From contig DASXVA010000001.1 in assembly GCA_036504515.1 (NCBI GenBank), forward strand, positions 1 to 64,000: 64,000 nucleotides of DNA, given 5' to 3'. This document shows, piece after piece, positions 17,124-24,409 of the stretch (the stretch's first letter is position 1; each line of letters begins with the position of its first letter). The DNA comes from AWTP1-18 sp036504515 (lineage in GTDB: Bacteria > Pseudomonadota > Gammaproteobacteria > Burkholderiales > Rhodocyclaceae). The notes under the pieces are model-generated. The model was not told the origin of the DNA and made no database searches. It was given only the letters and a program-made list of their open reading frames with translations. A program made the position numbers and the translations under genes.

Positions 17124-18341
17124 ATGGCGACTGCGAATAGAGCCAGCGTAAAAGAAGACAACTTCACCTGGGAAGGCAAAAACAAAGCCGGCAAGGTTGT
17201 AAAAGGCGAGATGCAGGCTGCCGGGGAAGCGATTGTCCGTACCACCTTGCGCCGCCAAGGCATTTTGGTCAGTAAGGTCAAAAAACAAAGGCGTAGCAGC
17301 GGCGGCTCAATCGGTGAGAAAGATATAACCCTGTTCACCCGGCAACTGGCCACGATGATGAAGGCCGGTGTCCCACTTCTCCAATCCTTCGACATTGTTG
17401 GCAAAGGCGCCAGCAACCCAGCCGTAGGGCGCCTTCTACTGGACATCAAAACCGAAGTGGAAACTGGTGCCAGCCTGAATCAAGCCTTCCGCAAACATCC
17501 TGACTACTTTGATCCACTATTCTGCAATCTAGTAGCAGCAGGCGAGCAGGCGGGGATTCTGGAAACGCTTCTTGATCGACTGGCAACTTATAAAGAAAAA
17601 ATCCTCGGCATCAAAGCCAAGATCAAAAGTGCTCTGTTCTACCCGATCGCTGTGATCGTGGTGGCTTTCATTGTCTTGGCGGTCATCATGATTTTTGTGA
17701 TCCCCCAATTCAAAGCCGTATTCACTAGCTTTGGCGCTGAACTGCCAGCACCGACAATATTCGTGATGACTATGTCGGAATATTTTGTTGCGTATTGGTA
17801 CGTTATTTTCGGTGGCATTGGAGGTGGAATTTTTGGCCTCAAATTCGCATTGAAACACTCGGTTCCGTTGCAAATAGCCAGAGACAAAATGGTCCTTCGC
17901 CTACCTGTTTTCGGCGAACTCCTCAAAAAAGCCACCATCGCCCGATGGACACGAACCCTCTCCACGATGTTTGCTGCGGGAGTACCCCTGGTTGAGGCAT
18001 TAGACTCAGTAGGGGGCTCTGCGGGTAATTATGTGTACAGCTCGGCGACCAAACAAATTCAGAATGAGGTCAGCACAGGTAACAGCCTGACTGTATCCAT
18101 GCAAAACACCAACGTATTCCCTCCGATGGTGATCCAGATGGTGGCCATCGGCGAAGAGTCTGGCCAAATCGACAGCATGCTAAGCAAGGTTGCCGACTTC
18201 TTCGAGGCGGAAGTAGATGATGCAGTAGAAGCGCTGTCCAGCCTGATGGAACCCATGATCATGGCTTTCCTTGGCGTGGTCATTGGCGGCATCATCATTG
18301 CCATGTACTTGCCTATTTTCAAACTCGGCGCAGTCACCTAA
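17124..18341 (+). CDS. pilC: type IV pilus inner-membrane platform protein PilC
   Basis: A 405-residue GspF/PilC-family protein that forms the membrane platform for pilus assembly. Two GspF repeats are visible (about 70-195 and 275-395), each with the pattern FTRQLATMMKAGVPLLQSFD / WTRTLSTMFAAGVPLVEALD, and three membrane helices. It is followed after 5 bp by pilD. The usual upstream neighbour pilB, the extension ATPase, is absent: the preceding gene is the CorC-like protein. Confidence 0.95.
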   Translation: MATANRASVKEDNFTWEGKNKAGKVVKGEMQAAGEAIVRTTLRRQGILVSKVKKQRRSSGGSIGEKDITLFTRQLATMMKAGVPLLQSFDIVGKGASNPAVGRLLLDIKTEVETGASLNQAFRKHPDYFDPLFCNLVAAGEQAGILETLLDRLATYKEKILGIKAKIKSALFYPIAVIVVAFIVLAVIMIFVIPQFKAVFTSFGAELPAPTIFVMTMSEYFVAYWYVIFGGIGGGIFGLKFALKHSVPLQIARDKMVLRLPVFGELLKKATIARWTRTLSTMFAAGVPLVEALDSVGGSAGNYVYSSATKQIQNEVSTGNSLTVSMQNTNVFPPMVIQMVAIGEESGQIDSMLSKVADFFEAEVDDAVEALSSLMEPMIMAFLGVVIGGIIIAMYLPIFKLGAVT

Positions 18342-18346
18342 ACCCC

Positions 18347-19198
18347 ATGGTCAATGAACCCGCCCTGCTGATCGCAGGCTGCACTCTGCTGGGCTTGCTG
18401 ATTGGCAGCTTTCTCAATGTTGTCATCCATCGTCTGCCGCAGATGATGGAACGGGAATGGGCGCAGCAATGTGCCGAGCTTCGCGGGGAAGAACCTCCGG
18501 CCCACGACACCCCCCTGAGCCTTGCGCAACCCCGCTCCCGCTGCCCTCACTGCGGTCACAGCATTACAGCCTTGGAAAACATCCCAGTTCTCAGCTACCT
18601 GTTTCTTCGGGGTAGATGTCGTCAATGCCAGGCAGCCATCAGTATCCGCTACCCCTTGACTGAAGCCCTGACCGGATTGCTTTTCGGCTTCGCGGCCTGG
18701 AAACTGGGGACAGGCTGGGCCTTGCTAGGAGCGCTGCTGTTCCTGTCGGCCTGCATTGCCCTCACTTTTATCGACTTTGACACCCAATTACTGCCGGACG
18801 ACATTACCCTTCCGTTGATCTGGCTTGGGCTTCTGTTCAACATCAACGACGTTTTCGCTAATCTGCAAAGTGCCGTCATCGGCGCCATTGCCGGCTATCT
18901 TTCGCTCTGGGCCGTATATTGGCTGTTCAAACTAGCCACGGGCAAGGAGGGGATGGGTTATGGCGACTTCAAGCTACTGGCTGCCATTGGCGCCTGGGTC
19001 GGCTGGCAAATGCTGCCGCTCACCATCCTGCTTTCCTCCTTGGTCGGCGCATTGGTTGGCATTGCCCTGATTGTCCTGACCCGCCAAGGGCGCAACATTC
19101 CGATCCCCTTTGGTCCCTATCTGGCCACAGCCGGCATCATTGCCCTGTTTTGGGGCAAACCCCTGACGCAACTCTACCTGGGTACCCTGGCGGGTTGA
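18347..19198 (+). CDS. pilD: type IV prepilin peptidase/N-methyltransferase
   Basis: Cleaves and N-methylates prepilins at the inner membrane. The cytoplasmic zinc loop has two CxxC pairs (CPHCGHS, CRQCQAA). The two catalytic aspartates sit in FIDFDTQLLPDD and GMGYGDFKLL. Length 283 is typical for the bifunctional form. It could also process the Flp-like pilin and TadE proteins of the Tad locus at 53-64 kb, because no CpaA-type peptidase is seen there, although that is speculative. coaE, often next to pilD, is missing. Confidence 0.95.
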   Translation: MVNEPALLIAGCTLLGLLIGSFLNVVIHRLPQMMEREWAQQCAELRGEEPPAHDTPLSLAQPRSRCPHCGHSITALENIPVLSYLFLRGRCRQCQAAISIRYPLTEALTGLLFGFAAWKLGTGWALLGALLFLSACIALTFIDFDTQLLPDDITLPLIWLGLLFNINDVFANLQSAVIGAIAGYLSLWAVYWLFKLATGKEGMGYGDFKLLAAIGAWVGWQMLPLTILLSSLVGALVGIALIVLTRQGRNIPIPFGPYLATAGIIALFWGKPLTQLYLGTLAG

Positions 19199-19289
19199 AA
19201 AACCCGGGAAAGCCCCCACACCCAGCATGAATCCGCCGATTGGCGGAAGTCCCTGCGTTATAATTTCCTTCTTTTTTGCGGAGGTGCAT

Positions 19290-19541
19290 ATGCCCATCTA
19301 CGCCTATCGTTGCTCCAGCTGTGGTTTGGAAAAGGACGTCATGCAGAAAATGGCTGACGATCCCCTCACGGTCTGTCCCGAATGCGCCAAGGAAACTTTT
19401 TCCAAACAGCTGACAGCCCCCGGTTTCCAGCTCAAGGGTTCCGGCTGGTACGCCACTGACTTCAAGGGCGGCAATTCTGCTGCGCCCAAGGCCGAGCCTC
19501 CTCCTTGCCAAGGTGGCACAGGTTCCTGCCCTTCCTGCTAA
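19290..19541 (+). CDS. FmdB family zinc-ribbon protein
   Basis: An 83-residue protein with an N-terminal zinc ribbon (MPIYAYRCSSCG and VCPEC) and a C-terminal tail rich in Pro, Ala and Cys (PPCQGG, CPSC). The family is a putative regulatory protein of unknown role. GGAGG lies just before the ATG at 19290, which decides the start over an upstream in-frame codon. A TATAAT at 19259-19264 may be its own -10 box. It is followed by the DUF502 and aspS genes, a frequent arrangement. Confidence 0.88.
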   Translation: MPIYAYRCSSCGLEKDVMQKMADDPLTVCPECAKETFSKQLTAPGFQLKGSGWYATDFKGGNSAAPKAEPPPCQGGTGSCPSC

Positions 19542-19553
19542 CCATCGCCAACT

Positions 19554-20183
19554 TTGAAAAAATACTTCATCACTGGCCTGCTGATCTGGGTACCTTTGGC
19601 GATTACCGCCTGGGTGCTTTCCCTAATCGTCCGCACCATGGACCAGTCGCTGTTGCTACTGCCGGAAGTACTACAGCCGGAGCGTCTGATCGGGTTTTAT
19701 ATCCCTGGTATCGGCGCCCTCATGACCCTGTTGATCGTGCTGGGCACGGGCCTGATCACGGCCAATATCCTGGGGCAAAAGCTGGTGCGCTTCTGGGAAG
19801 GGGTGCTATCCCGTATCCCCGTGGTGAAGTCGGTTTATTACAGCGTCAAGCAAGTCTCGGACACTTTGTTCTCTTCCAGCGGCGAAGCCTTTCGCAAGGC
19901 ACTGCTGGTGGAATACCCGCGCAAGGGCAGTTGGACCATCGCCTTCATGACCGGTACCCCCGGCGGTGATGTCGTCAACCATCTGACCAATCACGTCAGC
20001 GTCTACGTCCCCACCACTCCTAACCCGACCTCCGGTTTTTTCCTGATGATGGACAAGTCCGAAGTCATCGAACTGGACATGAGTGTGGATGAAGCCCTCA
20101 AGTACATCATTTCCATGGGTGTCGTCACGCCTCCTGCCCCCTACCCGGCCACCAGCCTGGTGGCGCGCGCCCAAAACGAATAA
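19554..20183 (+). CDS. DUF502 family membrane protein
   Basis: A 209-residue protein of unknown function with two N-terminal membrane helices (about 4-26 and 48-72) and a soluble C-terminal part. The sequence LIWVPLAITAWVLSLIV and the SRIPVVKSVYYSVKQV segment are diagnostic of DUF502. The start is TTG at 19554, 12 bp after the FmdB stop. It is followed by a terminator before aspS. Confidence 0.85.
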   Translation: MKKYFITGLLIWVPLAITAWVLSLIVRTMDQSLLLLPEVLQPERLIGFYIPGIGALMTLLIVLGTGLITANILGQKLVRFWEGVLSRIPVVKSVYYSVKQVSDTLFSSSGEAFRKALLVEYPRKGSWTIAFMTGTPGGDVVNHLTNHVSVYVPTTPNPTSGFFLMMDKSEVIELDMSVDEALKYIISMGVVTPPAPYPATSLVARAQNE

Positions 20184-20204
20184 ACCCCTTTCAAGCAACC
20201 TCCC

Positions 20205-20234
20205 GCCGCCCACGATTGGGCGGCTTTTATTTTG
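20205..20234 (+). terminator. terminator after the FmdB-DUF502 genes
   Basis: GCCGCCC (20205-20211) and GGGCGGC (20218-20224) pair over a six-base loop, followed by TTTTATTTT. It ends only 15 bp before the aspS start, so aspS needs read-through or a promoter inside this element. Confidence 0.7.
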
Positions 20235-20248
20235 AGCACGAAGACATT

Positions 20249-22039
20249 ATGCGTACCCATTACTGCGGCCAACTGAACGCCGGACTTGTTGATCAAACCG
20301 TCACTCTCTGCGGCTGGGCCCACCGCCGTCGCGACCACGGCGGCGTTATCTTCATTGACCTGCGCGACCGCCAAGGCCTTGCCCAGGTCGTCTGTGATCC
20401 TGATCGTGCCGAAATGTTCGGCCTGGCTGAAACCGTACGTAACGAATTTGTATTGCGGGTCACCGGCAAGGTACGCCGCCGCCCTGCGGGAACTGAAAAC
20501 ACCAACCTGGGCTCCGGTGAAATCGAAGTGCTCTGCCACGAACTGGAAATCCTCAATCCCGCCGTTACGCCCCCCTTCATGCTGGACGACGAAAATCTGT
20601 CGGAAAACGTGCGCCTGACCCATCGCGTCATCGACCTGCGCCGCCCCCAGATGGTGAAGAATCTGATGCTGCGCTACCGTGTCGCCATGGCTTTCCGTCG
20701 TTTCCTCGACGCCCACGACTTCGTGGACATCGAAACCCCCATGCTGACCAAGAGCACGCCGGAAGGCGCCCGGGACTACCTGGTCCCCAGTCGCGTCCAT
20801 GATGGCCAATTCTTCGCCCTGCCCCAGTCCCCCCAGCTTTTCAAACAGATGCTGATGGTGGCCGGCTTCGACCGCTACTACCAGATCACCAAGTGCTTCC
20901 GCGACGAAGACCTGCGCGCCGATCGTCAGCCTGAATTCACCCAGGTCGATATCGAAACCTCCTTCATGGGTGAAGACGCGATCACGTCCCTGATGGAAGA
21001 AATGATCCGCACCGTCTTCAAAGAAACCATGGCGGTGGACCTGCCCAATCCCTTCCCCCGCATGAGCTACGGCGAAGCCATGGCCCGCTTCGGTTCCGAC
21101 AAGCCTGACCTGCGCGTCACCCTGGAACTGACCGACGTTACCGATGCCGTAGCCGATGTAGCCTTCAAGGTTTTCTCCGGTCCTGCCACAACGGGCGGCC
21201 GTGTTGCCGCCATCCGCGTTCCCGGCGGCAACAGCCTGACCCGCGGCGAAATTGACGGCTACACCGAGTTCGTCAAGATCTACGGAGCAAAAGGTCTTGC
21301 CTACATCAAGGTCAATGACGTTACCCAACTCAACGAAACCGGCCTCCAGTCCCCCATCGTCAAGAACATCCATGAACAGGCCCTGAAGACCATCATGGAA
21401 CGGACCGGCGCCCAAAACGGCGACCTGATTTTCTTCGGTGCGGACAAGACCAAGGTAGTCAACGACGCCCTCGGCGCCCTGCGCAGCAAGATCGGCCACG
21501 AAAAGGGCTATCTCAACGGCAAGGCCTGGGAACCCCTGTGGGTCGTCGATTTCCCCATGTTCGAGTACGACGAGGAAAACAAGCGTTGGTCCGCCTGTCA
21601 CCACCCCTTCACCAGCCCCAAGGATGGTCACGAGGAATACCTCACCACCGATCCCGGCAAGTGTCTGGCCAAGGCCTATGACCTGGCCCTCAACGGCTGG
21701 GAAATCGGCGGTGGCTCGGTGCGTATCCATAAGGCAGACGTGCAAGCCAAGGTGTTCGAAGCCCTGGGCATCAATGAAGAAGAACAACAACTCAAGTTCG
21801 GCTTCCTCCTCGATGCCCTCAAGTACGGCGCCCCACCCCACGGCGGTTTGGCCTTCGGTCTGGACCGTATCGTCACCATGATGACCGGTGCCGAATCCAT
21901 CCGCGACGTGATTGCCTTCCCCAAGACTCAGCGCGCCCAGTGTCTGCTCACCAACGCACCCAGTCCTGTGGATGAAAAGCAGCTGCGCGAATTGCACATC
22001 CGTCTGCGTAACACCACACCCGCCGCAACCCAGGGCTAA
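20249..22039 (+). CDS. aspS: aspartyl-tRNA synthetase
   Basis: A class II synthetase of about 596 residues. It has an N-terminal OB-fold anticodon-binding domain (CGWAHRRRDHGGVIFIDLRD), motif 2 (FRDEDLRADRQPEFTQVDIE), a GAD insertion, and motif 3 (GLAFGLDRIV). The start at 20249 (MRTHYCGQL) matches the family; an upstream in-frame codon lies within the terminator. Whether it is discriminating or also charges tRNA-Asn depends on an amidotransferase elsewhere. Confidence 0.96.
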   Translation: MRTHYCGQLNAGLVDQTVTLCGWAHRRRDHGGVIFIDLRDRQGLAQVVCDPDRAEMFGLAETVRNEFVLRVTGKVRRRPAGTENTNLGSGEIEVLCHELEILNPAVTPPFMLDDENLSENVRLTHRVIDLRRPQMVKNLMLRYRVAMAFRRFLDAHDFVDIETPMLTKSTPEGARDYLVPSRVHDGQFFALPQSPQLFKQMLMVAGFDRYYQITKCFRDEDLRADRQPEFTQVDIETSFMGEDAITSLMEEMIRTVFKETMAVDLPNPFPRMSYGEAMARFGSDKPDLRVTLELTDVTDAVADVAFKVFSGPATTGGRVAAIRVPGGNSLTRGEIDGYTEFVKIYGAKGLAYIKVNDVTQLNETGLQSPIVKNIHEQALKTIMERTGAQNGDLIFFGADKTKVVNDALGALRSKIGHEKGYLNGKAWEPLWVVDFPMFEYDEENKRWSACHHPFTSPKDGHEEYLTTDPGKCLAKAYDLALNGWEIGGGSVRIHKADVQAKVFEALGINEEEQQLKFGFLLDALKYGAPPHGGLAFGLDRIVTMMTGAESIRDVIAFPKTQRAQCLLTNAPSPVDEKQLRELHIRLRNTTPAATQG

Positions 22040-22048
22040 ACCGCCCCG

Positions 22049-22408
22049 ATGTTGCGCATCCTTCTCGCCCTGCTTCTGGCTGCCCTGTGCAGCTTGGGGC
22101 TGGCGCGGGAACCTTGGGGAATGTCATCAGATATTCCCCAAATCAGCCAAGCAGAACTCCCCCCGGAAGCCCGCCAGACCCTGCGTCTGATTGAGCTGGG
22201 TGACCCCTTCCCCTATCACCGGGATGGCATTACCTTCGGTAACTACGAGAAACGCTTGCCCCTGCGGCCCAGAGCTTATTACCGGGAATACACTGTTCCC
22301 ACACCCGGAGAACGGGATCGCGGAGCCCGGCGCATCATCAGCGGCAATGGCGGCGAACGTTATTACACGGCCGACCATTACCAGCACTTCTGGAGCATTC
22401 GTCCATGA
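22049..22408 (+). CDS. secreted barnase-like ribonuclease
   Basis: A 119-residue guanyl-specific RNase of the N1/T1/barnase family. A signal peptide (MLRILLALLLAALCSLGLA) exports it. The catalytic set aligned by eye to barnase is present: Glu in YREYTVPTPG, Arg in RGARRIISG, and His in YTADHYQHFWSI. It therefore looks active. Its stop overlaps the start of the barstar gene by 4 bases, so toxin and inhibitor are made together. The pair lies between aspS and nudB. Confidence 0.9.
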   Translation: MLRILLALLLAALCSLGLAREPWGMSSDIPQISQAELPPEARQTLRLIELGDPFPYHRDGITFGNYEKRLPLRPRAYYREYTVPTPGERDRGARRIISGNGGERYYTADHYQHFWSIRP

Positions 22409-22860
22409 CGGTCCTTCAGTCCTATACCCGGTTGTTGCAGCGTAGCGACCTGGCCGGTGTCTATTGCCAACCCGATGCAAAAGTTGAGGCGCTTACCCTG
22501 GCCGCTGAAGCCAATGGCTATCTGGTGTTCAAACTGGACTTGCGCAAAGCCAAGAACAAGGAAACCCTGCTCGACACTATTGCCCAAGGCATGGCTTTCC
22601 CTGAATGGTTTGGCCACAATTACGATGCCCTGGGCGACTGCCTGGCTGATCTGGCCTGGCGTCCGGCAGAAGGCTATCTGGTCCTGCTGACCCATTGCGA
22701 AGGACTTCTGCAACGGGCAGGCCAGGACTTCGCCACCACCTTGCAGGTGTTTCAGCAGGCAGCTGATGAGTTGCGCAGCAAGGGGCTATCCTTCTGGTGT
22801 CTTATCGATGGGGCGGCAAAAAACATTCCCCAACTCCCCTCTGATGTTGGCCCGGAATGA
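22405..22860 (+). CDS. barstar-family ribonuclease inhibitor
   Basis: A 151-residue protein with a barstar fold: the core KAKNKETLLDTIAQGMAFPEWFGHNYDALGDCLADL corresponds to the inhibitor helix and loop that plug the RNase active site, with the FPEWFGHNYDALGDCL signature. It stays in the cytoplasm (no signal peptide) and would protect the cell from the barnase-like enzyme encoded directly upstream. It is longer than classical barstar (about 90 residues), with extra sequence on both sides. It overlaps nudB by 4 bases. Confidence 0.9.
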   Translation: MTVLQSYTRLLQRSDLAGVYCQPDAKVEALTLAAEANGYLVFKLDLRKAKNKETLLDTIAQGMAFPEWFGHNYDALGDCLADLAWRPAEGYLVLLTHCEGLLQRAGQDFATTLQVFQQAADELRSKGLSFWCLIDGAAKNIPQLPSDVGPE

Positions 22861-23306
22861 AACACAAAATCCCGGTTTCCGTTCTGGTCGTGATTCACAC
22901 GCCGTCCTTGGAGATTTTGCTGTTGGAACGGGCAAAGCAACCGGGGCTCTGGCAATCGGTCACCGGCAGCCAGGAGCCAGGAGAAACCCTGCTGGAAACG
23001 GCCCGGAGGGAAGTGGGCGAGGAAACAGGTCTTCGCCCGGCAGCCGAGGACTTTATCCCCTGGAATGTGGCCAACAACTTCCGCATTACCCTGACACCGG
23101 AACGTTTTGCGCCGGGCACAAGCCATAACCGGGAACACGTTTTTACCCTGTGCGTGCCCGAACCTGTTGCCGTTACCCTGGCGCCGGATGAGCATCTGGC
23201 CTGGCGCTGGCTCCCCTGGCGAGAAGCGGCCGCGCAATGCTTCTCCTGGAGCAACCGGGATGCCGTTCTTATGCTGGGTCTGCGAGCGTCTCCGTCAGTA
23301 CCTTGA
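22857..23306 (+). CDS. nudB: dihydroneopterin triphosphate diphosphatase (Nudix)
   Basis: Removes pyrophosphate from dihydroneopterin triphosphate in folate synthesis. The Nudix box is GSQEPGETLLETARREVGEE followed by TG. The WNVANNFRI and FAPGTSHNREHVF segments are typical of NudB. It overlaps the barstar stop (ATGA) and its 3' end overlaps the convergent Cys-rich gene by 38 bp. Confidence 0.9.
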   Translation: MKHKIPVSVLVVIHTPSLEILLLERAKQPGLWQSVTGSQEPGETLLETARREVGEETGLRPAAEDFIPWNVANNFRITLTPERFAPGTSHNREHVFTLCVPEPVAVTLAPDEHLAWRWLPWREAAAQCFSWSNRDAVLMLGLRASPSVP

Positions 23307-23442
23307 GGCAAGCCGGGCAATAGCAGCTCTTCCCTTGTCGAAACTGAGCAGGAAGACTGGGGAACTCCATACACCAACATCTTGATTGCCCCTGGCTGAC
23401 ACCACAGCCAAAGCTTGCCCCACAACGGTGGCATTGACTCAT
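23269..23442 (-). CDS. small cysteine-rich CWC family protein
   Basis: A 57-residue protein with eight cysteines arranged as CHRCGASFGCG, RCWC and CYCPAC, matching the cysteine-rich CWC family (PF14375) of unknown role and suggesting metal binding. The start at 23442 (MSQCHRC) has AAGG about 11 nt upstream; the frame is open to 23484. Its 3' end overlaps nudB in antisense by 38 bp. Confidence 0.75.
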   Translation of the reverse strand: MSQCHRCGASFGCGVSQGQSRCWCMEFPSLPAQFRQGKSCYCPACLKVLTETLADPA

Positions 23443-23560
23443 CGCATCTGCACCCTTCTCGGGCAACTGGTTCATGACACTCATCCGCTTCTTCCTCCCG
23501 CTTGTCCGGCGCGCAATCTACGGCGAAGTTTGATTGATCACAAGACCAGTAACAACAGGA

Positions 23561-23589
23561 CTTGAAATTTTTTGTCCTGGGCCTATTTA
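23561..23589 (+). promoter_or_regulatory. possible sigma-32 heat-shock promoter of hsp20
   Basis: CTTGAA at 23561-23566 and CCTATTTA at 23582-23589, separated by 15 bp, resemble the sigma-32 pattern (CTTGAA, then CCCCATnT). It lies about 43 bp before the start of a small heat-shock gene, which supports the reading. Confidence 0.5.
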
Positions 23590-23631
23590 TAGGTCGTGGG
23601 CAATGGTGCCCGAGTTCACAGGAGATTAATC

Positions 23632-24045
23632 ATGAGCAACCTCACCCGCCACGATCCGCTCGACGATTTCTTTCGTGGTTTCTTTGTCCGTCCCGTGGAA
23701 TTCAATGATCCCGCCAGCACTCCGACCGTGAAGCTGGATATCAAGGAACAGGACAAACAATTTGTCGTTCACGCAGAGCTTCCCGGCATCAAGAAGGAAG
23801 ACATCCACGTTCATGTGGACGGGCCGATAGTGTCCATCAGCGCCGAGCGCAAGCAGGAAAAAGAAGTCCGGGAAGGCGAGCGAATACTGAGAACGGAACG
23901 CACCTTTGGCAAGGTTTCCCGTAGTTTTCAGTTAGGCCAAGAGGTGGATGAAGCGGCAGCAGTGGCGCGCTTTACGGATGGAGTGTTGGAACTGACACTA
24001 CCCAAGAAGACTGCAGCACAAGCCAAGCGGCTCACGATCGAATAA
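23632..24045 (+). CDS. Hsp20 family small heat-shock protein
   Basis: A 137-residue ATP-independent chaperone. The alpha-crystallin domain (about 36-128) is complete: VKLDIKEQDKQFVVHAELPG, and the FTDGVLELTLPK strand carrying the GVL motif. AGGAG lies about 7 nt before the ATG at 23632. A sigma-32-like promoter precedes it. It is convergent with the XRE regulator. Confidence 0.93.
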   Translation: MSNLTRHDPLDDFFRGFFVRPVEFNDPASTPTVKLDIKEQDKQFVVHAELPGIKKEDIHVHVDGPIVSISAERKQEKEVREGERILRTERTFGKVSRSFQLGQEVDEAAAVARFTDGVLELTLPKKTAAQAKRLTIE

Positions 24046-24068
24046 GGATCGGTGGTGTTTCCCGTCGG

Positions 24069-24314
24069 TCAGACTTCAAACAAGCGGCTGACGGGAACGC
24101 TCAGCGCCACAGCAATCCGCTCGATATTGTTCAGGGAGATATTGCGGGCGCCACGCTCAACGTGAGCCACAAAGGTTCTGTGCAGCCCCGCTTCAAGGGC
24201 GAGCGCTTCCTGCGACCATCCGCGGGCCGCGCGTAAAGAGCGAATATTTCGGGACAAGGTTTCCCGGGCGCTTTCCACTCTTATGATTCCAGACAGTTTT
24301 ACTAGGGCATCCAT
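24069..24314 (-). CDS. XRE-family helix-turn-helix regulator
   Basis: An 81-residue DNA-binding protein made of a single HTH_3 domain (about 18-75: NIRSLRAARGWSQEALALEA, LHRTFVAHVERGARNIS, IERIAVALSV). Target unknown. It is divergent from the PAS-GGDEF-EAL gene across a 95-bp AT-rich gap that probably holds both promoters, so autoregulation or control of that gene is plausible. Confidence 0.88.
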   Translation of the reverse strand: MDALVKLSGIIRVESARETLSRNIRSLRAARGWSQEALALEAGLHRTFVAHVERGARNISLNNIERIAVALSVPVSRLFEV

Positions 24315-24409
24315 TCTTTTTTGATAGTGACGTACTCGGGTATTTAAGTCATCCGTTTTCGAGTCACATTGAAAAAATATAGTTTAATTCTGTCTTCTAC
24401 AAAGGGTCA

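Noticed and set aside
20141..21997. 618-codon open frame opposite aspS
   Set aside because: Antisense shadow of aspS; composition is that of a GC-rich complementary frame with no family match.
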